Made by a program: the position numbers and the translations under genes
Shown: positions 15,450 through 21,971 of the stretch, in pieces
Numbering within the stretch: the stretch's first letter is position 1
Layout of the letters: every line of letters begins with the position of its first letter
The notes under the pieces: generated by a model
The model's input: only the letters and a program-made list of their open reading frames with translations
Database searches by the model: none
Told to the model about the DNA's origin: nothing
Origin: Caldilineaceae bacterium
Lineage (GTDB): Bacteria; Chloroflexota; Anaerolineae; Caldilineales; Caldilineaceae
Reading direction: 5' to 3'
Assembly (NCBI GenBank): GCA_020433455.1
Contig: JAGRCP010000118.1
Location: 1 to 42,101 of the forward strand
Length of the DNA: 42,101 nucleotides

Positions 15450-15755
15450 ATGTTTTTTGACGGCAATATATTCTGGCTCTTCATGGGAATTCTGACTGTC
15501 GTCGTTGGCGGCGGGTTTAACGAATTCGCCAAGAGCCGCGGCTGGACGCTCACCTGGTGGAAATGGGCGCTGGCCGTTGTTTGGTACATCATCTTTATGA
15601 TGGGCTTTTACGCCTGGGGAACCCTGATCGGAGAAAATGAAGGCAGCGCCGGTTTCAGATTCTTCCTGATGATCGCGTTCATCAGCGCTATTCTCGCTGT
15701 CGGCCTGTGGCGCTTGCTGGCCATTGGTTCCTCCAAAAACGTCAATACGCAGTAA
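15450..15755 (+). CDS. rdhB: Reductive dehalogenase membrane anchor (RdhB-like)
   Basis: The 101-residue product has three hydrophobic helices (about residues 5-23, 37-60 and 69-91) with little else, the size and layout of RdhB anchors that hold RdhA to the outside of the cytoplasmic membrane. It starts 11 bases after rdhA behind AAGGAGAG, indicating translational coupling. RdhB sequences are poorly conserved, so the call rests on size, topology and position immediately after rdhA. Confidence 0.8.
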   Translation: MFFDGNIFWLFMGILTVVVGGGFNEFAKSRGWTLTWWKWALAVVWYIIFMMGFYAWGTLIGENEGSAGFRFFLMIAFISAILAVGLWRLLAIGSSKNVNTQ

Positions 15756-15761
15756 ATAGAT

Positions 15762-15795
15762 CGACAGTCTTGCGTTGAAGAACGCAAGACTGTCG
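15762..15795 (+). repeat. Perfect 15-bp intra-operon hairpin
   Basis: CGACAGTCTTGCGTT (15762-15776) pairs exactly with 15781-15795 around a GAAG tetraloop, seven bases past the rdhB stop. No T-tract follows. It could protect the 3' end of an rdhAB message, cause partial termination or be a processing site. Downstream, CAGTCTGGAG is repeated at 15808 and 15828. Confidence 0.6.
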
Positions 15796-15845
15796 CACTC
15801 TGCAAGCAGTCTGGAGTCAGAGAATCAGTCTGGAGAGAAAGAATA

Positions 15846-17633
15846 ATGGCTCACAATCACGTAGAGCAATATCCGGCCCTCAATCAAAAATTGCAAACCG
15901 CCCGCCAAAACGCAGATACGCCCCAGGTATGTCTGGCGCTTGCCGATCTGGGGATGGCCCTGTTTCAACGGCGCCGGTATGAAACAGGTTTGCAACATTT
16001 TGAAGAGGCGATCGAATTATCGGCCGCCCTGCCGGATATTGAATTACAGGTGCACTGCTTGAATCTTAAAATGCTGGCGCTTCAACACGTCCCTCGCCTG
16101 CCGGATGCCTATCAAGTGGCTGAGGAAATCTTACAATTAGGCAGAGCCCGTCAAAAGCCCGACATTCAGTGCAACGCGCTGACCAGTCAGGGACAAATTA
16201 TGCTGGAATCAGGCGAACCGGTTATCGCGATCGAAAGGCTGCAAGCTGCCCAGGAGATCGCCCAGCAACTGGGTGAAAAGCGATTGTTGATGAATGTGCT
16301 GGGCGTGATGGGACACGCAAGCCTGGCTGTTGCTGCCGCGGATCAGGCCGGCGTCTACTTCAGACGAGCGCAATCACTGGCCGAAGAGCTGGATGATCCG
16401 GCCGCAAGCATTGGCTTTGAGGGCAATACTGCCATTGTGCTGATCTGGCAAGGCAGACATCCGGAGGCACTCCCCGCCCTTGAGCGGGTCAGAGCCTTTG
16501 CCGAAGAAGCTGACAACCAGACGGCGGAAATTCAAGCCTTGCGGCATCTTGTAAAAACGCATGCGCATCTGAAAAATCAAGCTGAAATCATCAATTACAC
16601 CCAACGCGGCCTGACGTTAGCCGATCCTGACGATGCCGCCACGCGCTTTTTCTTTCTCTCCGCCCAAATTCCCGCTCTGTATCAAGAAGGCCGATTGGCT
16701 GAATCGAAAGAGGCATTGACCGACGCTACGCAAATGATGCAGGGAATCAAAGGTGACCAAAACAGACTCGACTCATGGCTCGTCCTGTGTGAGCTTTATG
16801 CGTTGCTGGAGCTGCCCAATACAGCCGATATTTATCTAACCGCGCTGGATCAAGCCATATCACTCAACCGTCAAAAGGAGCAGGCTCGTCTGCTTAGCCG
16901 CCTGGGCGAGTTGATAACAGATGGAAGACGGCTTATGTATGCGCTGGAAACGCGGTTACCCCAATTAACAGAAAGCAATATTCTCGCTGAACGTTCGATG
17001 TTGCATAGCTTGATTAAGATTTGTATCGACGCGGGCGATTTTGAAAAAGCGATTGCCTACACCCAACGGGCGCTCATGCTGGCAGAAAGGGCTGATGAGC
17101 AGCCGCTGGCAGATTGGTATCGCATGACGCTGACCGACGCGCTGTTTAAAGCAAGGCGATACGCTGACGTTGTTGCAGCCATCAATACGGAGCTCAATGA
17201 TCATCCCGTCACAATCGATAAAGCCCGCGAATTATATCTGCGCCAAATGCAAAGCGATGCCTGCATTGAGCTGAATGATTTCGAAGCGGCGATCCATACG
17301 CTGGAGATCGCTTTAACGTTATCTGATCAGACGGAGCAACCGCAGAGTAAAGCCCGCATTCTGGGGCGACTCGGCTCAGTGTACGCGGAGCGGGGCGATT
17401 TAGAACGCGCCAATCTCTACATGATCAACGCAATTGAAGAGGCGCGCACCTGCAATGATTTAGAAACAGCGGGTGAGTTATTGTGCATACTGGCCCTCAA
17501 TTATCAGGATTTAGGTCAAGCGGATCGAGCGCTGGATTCCTGTGAAGAGGCGATTGGAATATTTCAAGACAAAGAGTCGGATACGCTGATCGCGACAGCG
17601 CTAAGTCTGAAGCAGGAATTACAGCCGGCATAA
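15846..17633 (+). CDS. Tetratricopeptide-repeat protein within the rdh operon
   Basis: This 595-residue protein is almost wholly helical, with successive TPR-type pairs marked by A/G-x-Y/F-x-x-A spacing, for example ALADLGMALFQRRRYETGLQ (about 29-48), ETGLQHFEEAIELS, LGRLGSVYAERGDLERANLY (about 500-520) and LALNYQDLGQADRALDSCEE. No signal peptide, membrane segment or catalytic motif is visible, so it is probably cytoplasmic. It resembles the sensor domains of the MalT-like regulators without ATPase or DNA-binding parts. GGAGAG precedes the ATG, and the stop is 15 bases before rdhC. A role in maturation or chaperoning before Tat export, or in regulation, is possible; neither is shown by sequence. 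Confidence 0.8.
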   Translation: MAHNHVEQYPALNQKLQTARQNADTPQVCLALADLGMALFQRRRYETGLQHFEEAIELSAALPDIELQVHCLNLKMLALQHVPRLPDAYQVAEEILQLGRARQKPDIQCNALTSQGQIMLESGEPVIAIERLQAAQEIAQQLGEKRLLMNVLGVMGHASLAVAAADQAGVYFRRAQSLAEELDDPAASIGFEGNTAIVLIWQGRHPEALPALERVRAFAEEADNQTAEIQALRHLVKTHAHLKNQAEIINYTQRGLTLADPDDAATRFFFLSAQIPALYQEGRLAESKEALTDATQMMQGIKGDQNRLDSWLVLCELYALLELPNTADIYLTALDQAISLNRQKEQARLLSRLGELITDGRRLMYALETRLPQLTESNILAERSMLHSLIKICIDAGDFEKAIAYTQRALMLAERADEQPLADWYRMTLTDALFKARRYADVVAAINTELNDHPVTIDKARELYLRQMQSDACIELNDFEAAIHTLEIALTLSDQTEQPQSKARILGRLGSVYAERGDLERANLYMINAIEEARTCNDLETAGELLCILALNYQDLGQADRALDSCEEAIGIFQDKESDTLIATALSLKQELQPA

Positions 17634-17648
17634 TCGAGGAAACAACCC

Positions 17649-18869
17649 TTGACAAAAGAAATTGAACCCATCCAAAAACGCAAAATCCGGACCAAACAGT
17701 GGGAACGGTGGTTGGGCGTCGCCGCCATCGCTACGATGATTATTGCCTGGTTTATCGGCTACGCTCAAGCCAACGCCGAGATTGAACTGTTTTTGTACCA
17801 GGCCATGCCCGACGCATCCCGCATCGAAAAAGTCAGCAGCGACACCTGGGCGGCTTACACCCTCGACTCGCCGGAGGAACCGGCCGGCTACATCACCGTC
17901 GGCGAAGCAAGCGGCTACGGCGGACCGATGAAGGTGGCTGTGGCTGTCGCTCCCGACGGCAACGTCCTGGGACTTTCGGTCGCGGAACAGCGCGAAACGC
18001 CGGGCTGGTTTAAGCGGGTAATGGACAACAACTTTACGGATCGGCTGATCGGCAAAGGCTATACCGACGCCTTTAATTTGGGCAGCGATGTGGACGGCGT
18101 GACCGGAGCAACCTACACGTCCCGCGCGATCGCCGACGCTGTACGACAGGGAAGCCGCCGCATTGCCGGACAAACCCTCGGCGCAGTTGACGTACCGGAA
18201 GAACCGAGACCCGACATTCAATTCGGCATTCCGGAAATTGTATTGATTGCCCTCTTTGCACTGGGCTATGTAGGCCACCAGCGCAAATTCAAGTACACGA
18301 AACAGGTGCGTTGGGTGAGTATGCTCACCGGCCTGTTTGTCCTGGGCTTCATCTACACCAATCCGCTGACCATTGCCTATATCAATAAATTTTTGCTTGG
18401 CTTCTGGCCGGATTGGCGCACGCATTTGTATTGGTATTTGCTGATCGGCGGGATTATCTTTGTCTTCACCGTGGACAACAAAAACCCGTATTGCAACTGG
18501 TTCTGTCCATTTGGGGCGGCGCAGGAATGTATGGGCGTCGTCGGCGGGGCGAAACCCCGTACGCCGCTGCGGTATCGTACAGCCTTCAAATGGCTGCAAC
18601 GCGGTCTGGCCTGGCTGGCAATTGTCGTGGCGCTGCTCTTCCGCAACCCGGGCATCTCCAGTTATGAGGTCTTCGGCACGCTGTTCGATCTGCAGGGCAG
18701 CATGATGCAGTTTGCGTTGTTGGGGCTGGTGTTGCTGGCAGCGCTGTTTATCAAGCGACCGTGGTGCAATTATCTCTGTCCGCTAAACCCGGTCGAAGAA
18801 TTTATCAGAATGACACGGGGGTGGATCAAGGAATTATGGCCCAAAACAAAAATAAAATCGGCAGGATAA
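17649..18869 (+). CDS. rdhC: RdhC/NosR-like FMN-binding, CX3CP membrane flavoprotein
   Basis: RdhC-type proteins are membrane flavoproteins that carry covalent FMN and are thought to pass electrons from menaquinol to RdhA or to aid its maturation. After an N-terminal helix (about 24-42) an extracytoplasmic FMN-binding domain contains DGVTGAT, a match to the flavinylation signature D-x2-[ST]-G-A-[ST], with Thr155 as predicted attachment site. About five further helices follow, with CNWFCP (about 282) and CNYLCP (about 376), the CX3CP pairs of NosR/NapH-like proteins. Unlike NosR, no C-terminal ferredoxin domain is present. The start is TTG 17649, supported by GAGGA at 17636-17640 and by the absence of a better codon. 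Length 406 residues is normal for RdhC. Confidence 0.85.
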   Translation: MTKEIEPIQKRKIRTKQWERWLGVAAIATMIIAWFIGYAQANAEIELFLYQAMPDASRIEKVSSDTWAAYTLDSPEEPAGYITVGEASGYGGPMKVAVAVAPDGNVLGLSVAEQRETPGWFKRVMDNNFTDRLIGKGYTDAFNLGSDVDGVTGATYTSRAIADAVRQGSRRIAGQTLGAVDVPEEPRPDIQFGIPEIVLIALFALGYVGHQRKFKYTKQVRWVSMLTGLFVLGFIYTNPLTIAYINKFLLGFWPDWRTHLYWYLLIGGIIFVFTVDNKNPYCNWFCPFGAAQECMGVVGGAKPRTPLRYRTAFKWLQRGLAWLAIVVALLFRNPGISSYEVFGTLFDLQGSMMQFALLGLVLLAALFIKRPWCNYLCPLNPVEEFIRMTRGWIKELWPKTKIKSAG

Positions 18870-19060
18870 CCGAATATCTGGTCATCGCTTTTGTGCTGGC
18901 AACCACCGTGCTGGTATTGATGGACATTGGCGGCAACGTAAGCAACGAGCTGGCATCCCGGAGAATCATCAGCACGCCGCAAATTCAGCCGACCGCTACG
19001 GCAACGTTAACGCCGGAAGATCTGCAGGAAATATTGAGAGAAAGTCCTGGCAGTGACTAA
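18836..19060 (+). CDS. Small membrane protein between rdhC and apbE (74 residues)
   Basis: The ATG at 18836 follows AAGGAATT and overlaps the last 34 bases of rdhC. The product has a basic N-terminus (MAQNKNKIGR), one membrane helix (about residues 12-32, including TEYLVIAFVLATTVLVLM) and a proline/threonine-rich tail ending in an acidic helix. The orientation rule puts the tail outside. No family is recognised. Tight overlap in the operon suggests a structural or assembly part of the RdhC complex. GTG 18761 gives a longer frame but lies wholly within rdhC coding sequence. Confidence 0.6.
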   Translation: MAQNKNKIGRITEYLVIAFVLATTVLVLMDIGGNVSNELASRRIISTPQIQPTATATLTPEDLQEILRESPGSD

Positions 19061-19067
19061 GGATCCT

Positions 19068-20105
19068 ATGTCAAACAAAAAACGGATTTCAAGACGAAAC
19101 TTTTTGCAGATCATTGCCGTCGGCACGGTCGCGGGCGCAACCGCTCAATTCAGCGCTGGTGTGCTGACCCAAACAAAGTCGGCCGGCGCCACTCGCTTGC
19201 TCATGGGAACGGTGACGAATCTCACCGTCATCAGCGATGACAAAGCCGCCGCGCAAACCATCATCGACGCGACCTTTAACCGGATGACAGCGCTGGAAGA
19301 GGTGCTGTCGCGCTTCAAGTCGGAGAGCCTGCTCTCTCAACTCAACCGCAGCGGGCAACTGGATAATGCCCACCCGGCCCTGCTCGCGCTCATCGTCCAG
19401 TCGCGCCGGTTGAGTGAACGTTCCGGCGGCGCGTTCGACATCACGGTCAAACCGCTGGTTGATCTATATCAGCGCCATCAGGCCGCAAATTCATTCCCCT
19501 CACAAACGGAAATCGCTGCTGTGTTAGAGAAGGTCGATTATCGGAAAATCCGGATAGATGGGAAACAAGTCATATTCGAGCAGCCGGGAATGTCCATCAC
19601 GCTGGACGGCATTGCCAAAGGGTTCATCGTGGATGAGGGCGTGAAAGTTCTCAATGATGCAGGGTTTGAGAACGTGCTGGTTGAAGCGGGCGGCGATTTG
19701 CTTGCAAGCGGACAGAAATCCGCGGGCGAGGCGTGGCAAATCGGCGTGCAGTCCCCGCGAAAATCGCAGCCGGATATATTAGCGAGGTTGACTATCAGAA
19801 ATCAGGCTGTCGCTACCTCCGGCGACTACATGCAAGCCTTCACCCACGATCTGAGCCACCACCATATCCTCGATCCGCGCACGGGGTATTCCGCGCCGGA
19901 ATCGGCTAGTGCGACCGTCATCGCCCCCTCGACAATGCTGGCGGACGGCCTGGCGACGACGGCAATGGTGCTCGGCCCCCAAATGGGCATATCGCTGATT
20001 AACGAGCTGCCGAATTGCGAAGCCTGCTTGGTTGACAAAAACTTGCAGCAATTTACAACGGCTAACTACCAGGCGCTTTCGGGCAAGGAGATGTTCTCCG
20101 GGTAA
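19068..20105 (+). CDS. apbE: FAD:protein FMN transferase (ApbE), exported
   Basis: ApbE uses FAD as donor to attach FMN to a threonine of membrane flavoproteins, releasing AMP. The 345-residue protein has a twin-arginine signal (SRRNFLQ, residues about 8-14) with a following hydrophobic stretch, placing it outside the membrane. Conserved ApbE motifs are visible: GGAFDITVKPL, TLDGIAKGFIVD, VEAGGDL, HHILDPRTGYSA and the magnesium-site region MLADGLATTAMVLG. ATG 19068 follows AAGGA at 19059-19063; GTG 19053 is a less likely start overlapping the previous gene. The natural target is RdhC Thr155 encoded two genes upstream, so the operon provides its own flavinylation. Confidence 0.92.
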   Translation: MSNKKRISRRNFLQIIAVGTVAGATAQFSAGVLTQTKSAGATRLLMGTVTNLTVISDDKAAAQTIIDATFNRMTALEEVLSRFKSESLLSQLNRSGQLDNAHPALLALIVQSRRLSERSGGAFDITVKPLVDLYQRHQAANSFPSQTEIAAVLEKVDYRKIRIDGKQVIFEQPGMSITLDGIAKGFIVDEGVKVLNDAGFENVLVEAGGDLLASGQKSAGEAWQIGVQSPRKSQPDILARLTIRNQAVATSGDYMQAFTHDLSHHHILDPRTGYSAPESASATVIAPSTMLADGLATTAMVLGPQMGISLINELPNCEACLVDKNLQQFTTANYQALSGKEMFSG

Positions 20106-20188
20106 AAGGGATGCGTCACCTTGTTATTTCTCCTGATGATCACATGCCCCGCAAAAAACTTTTGCCCTCAATCCGAAATCACTTTAAA

Positions 20189-20227
20189 ATTCAGGTCCAA
20201 TCGGGTTTCATCCGGTTGGACCTGAAT
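20189..20227 (+). terminator. Terminator-like hairpin after the rdh operon
   Basis: ATTCAGGTCCAATCGG (20189-20204) pairs with 20212-20227 (one T·G wobble) around a seven-base loop, 84 bases past the apbE stop. No T-tract follows. The 255-base gap to the next gene holds nothing else recognisable. Confidence 0.5.
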
Positions 20228-20360
20228 GAGTTACGCCTCAGGCAGCGACAAGCATGAATCCCACAAAAGCCAAAATTCATGTTTGTTTAGCCAGGCGCCG
20301 CCCTATTTCCTGCAACCACCGCATCTCACAACCACCACAATGATACGGAGATAATGAATC

Positions 20361-21131
20361 ATGGCGCAGCAAACGCTCCAGCGGGATGGATATACCACCG
20401 CCTATGTTGATCAGGGCAAGGGACGGCCAATAATTTTGTTGCCGGGCGGAAGCCTCAACATATCATACCTCGCCCCGCTCGCCGAGAGCCTGACAGACGG
20501 GGGGCTGCGGGTGATCCGTATCGGCTCGCGTCGCCCGCCGGAAAATCCCGCGGCCCTGGTGTTGATGCAGGACCTCGCGGCGGACGTCCTCGCGGTGATG
20601 ACGCACCTTGAGCTGCCGTCCGCGTGGGTGGCGGGCCATGCCTTCGGCAACCGGGTGGCCCGCACAGTTGCGCTTGATGCGCCGGACCGGACGGCAGGGG
20701 TGATTCTCCTGGCCGCGGGCGGCACGGTGCAGCCGTCGGAAAACGCGGCCCGAGCCCTGCGGGTCGCGTTTTCCGATGTGCCTGAATCCGAGGCTGTGGC
20801 CTCAATGCAGTATATGGTGGGGGACCCGGACAACGGTCAGGCCGCGTGGGATGCCGTCAAGAAGGCCCGCTCGCCTGAACTGGGGGCCATGCAGCGCAAC
20901 GCCGTGATCAAAACGCCCCAAAAAGAATGGGCGTCCCTGGTCCCGGGCAAACCCGCGCTAATCATCCAGGGTAGCGACGATCAGATCGCGCCGCCGGCCA
21001 ACGGCGAAGAGCTGGCGCGTTCCTATCCCGGCCAGGTCACCCTGGTTTCCATTCAAGGCGGCGGCCATCTCTTCCCCATCTTCCACAGAGATGAAGTAAC
21101 CAAGGCCATTGTCCATCACATCGCAACGTAA
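20361..21131 (+). CDS. Alpha/beta-hydrolase fold protein lacking the nucleophile serine
   Basis: This is a compact 256-residue alpha/beta hydrolase: oxyanion region IILLPGG, nucleophile elbow WVAGHAFGNRVA, acid turn IIQGSDDQIAPP and terminal GGGHLFP. The elbow, normally G-x-S-x-G, reads G-H-A-F-G; the codon at the nucleophile position is GCC (Ala). The acid and histidine positions are intact. Either the protein is a non-hydrolytic member (binding protein, or cofactor-free lyase/oxygenase type) or uses another group. I have a recollection of GHAFGNR-type proteins elsewhere, so it may be a subfamily trait and not a mutation. GGAGATAA precedes the ATG. The next gene is 68 bases downstream on the same strand. 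Confidence 0.85.
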   Translation: MAQQTLQRDGYTTAYVDQGKGRPIILLPGGSLNISYLAPLAESLTDGGLRVIRIGSRRPPENPAALVLMQDLAADVLAVMTHLELPSAWVAGHAFGNRVARTVALDAPDRTAGVILLAAGGTVQPSENAARALRVAFSDVPESEAVASMQYMVGDPDNGQAAWDAVKKARSPELGAMQRNAVIKTPQKEWASLVPGKPALIIQGSDDQIAPPANGEELARSYPGQVTLVSIQGGGHLFPIFHRDEVTKAIVHHIAT

Positions 21132-21199
21132 TGCATGTCCATAGCAGAAGACCGAATTCAGGGGAGAAGGCGAATGCCTCATAACAGGAAGGCGGCCAC

Positions 21200-21715
21200 A
21201 TGATTCTCCCTAAAGTGCGGGACCCGCGCTTCATTACCATCCGCCGGGGCGGGACCCTCACCGATGCCGATCACCATCTCCTTGCCCTGTGGGCGGCAGT
21301 CTGCGCAGAGCACGTTTTGCCGCTCTTCGCCGCGGAACGACCGCAGGATCAGCGGCCGCGCTATGCGATTGAGCAGGCAAGAGCGTGGGTGCGCGGCGAG
21401 GTCACCATGTCTGCTGCGCGCGCGGCCGCGGGTCACGCCAACGCCGCCGCCAGGGACTTGCGCGGCGCGCCGCGTTACGCGGCGTATGCTGCCGGTCAGG
21501 CCGCGGCGGTGGCCCACGTCGCCGCCCACGAACTCGGCGCGGCCGCCTATGCGATCAAGGCTGTGAAGGCGGCCGCGCCGGCGGATGAGCGCACAGCCGC
21601 CGGACGCCTCGAATGCCGCTGGCAGCGCGGGCAACTGCCGGACGCGATCCGCGACCTGGTCCTGGACGATCAGCGGCTGCGCAACGACATTTGTTGGTCG
21701 GCGTTTGTGTGTTAA
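21200..21715 (+). CDS. Imm5-like putative immunity protein
   Basis: The 171-residue protein resembles the Imm5-like 'putative immunity protein' family: an N-terminal segment with DADHHLLALWAAVCAEHVLP, then alanine-rich helices rich in histidine (RAWVRGEVTMSAARAAAGHA; AAVAHVAAHELGAAAYAIKA) and a C-terminal arginine/aspartate segment ending ICWSAFVC. The family was named from its occurrence beside polymorphic toxins, but many members stand alone and biochemical roles are not established. AGGAAGG precedes the ATG. No toxin gene is adjacent here. High alanine and GC content make the frame assignment, but not the function, secure. Confidence 0.65.
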   Translation: MILPKVRDPRFITIRRGGTLTDADHHLLALWAAVCAEHVLPLFAAERPQDQRPRYAIEQARAWVRGEVTMSAARAAAGHANAAARDLRGAPRYAAYAAGQAAAVAHVAAHELGAAAYAIKAVKAAAPADERTAAGRLECRWQRGQLPDAIRDLVLDDQRLRNDICWSAFVC

Positions 21716-21837
21716 CCCAATTCGGTTTGCCCCGATCAGCGGCAAAAGGCTCCATACCCGGCCGGTCCGACAACGTCTGGCCGGGTCGGCGGCCGCCCCA
21801 AGTGGTCCTGATGAGACAATAAACCGTAACCGGAATT

Positions 21838-21867
21838 TTGTAACGGAGAAGAACCAGATGATATAAT
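21838..21867 (+). promoter_or_regulatory. Promoter of the C25 peptidase gene
   Basis: TTGTAA (21838-21843) and a perfect TATAAT (21862-21867) are 18 bases apart, giving a leader of about 100 bases before ATG 21972. Confidence 0.5.
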
Positions 21868-21971
21868 ATGCCGACTCAAGAAAACATAACATTCCCAACG
21901 TAAATCACCTCTTCCCGTAAACAGAGTTCCAGCGCCGATTCGGCGCACAACACAATAAGGCGATACGATCC

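Noticed and set aside
17619-18599. 326-codon minus-strand frame opposite rdhC
   Set aside because: Antisense of the FMN-binding and CX3CP coding region; no start signal or protein-like pattern.
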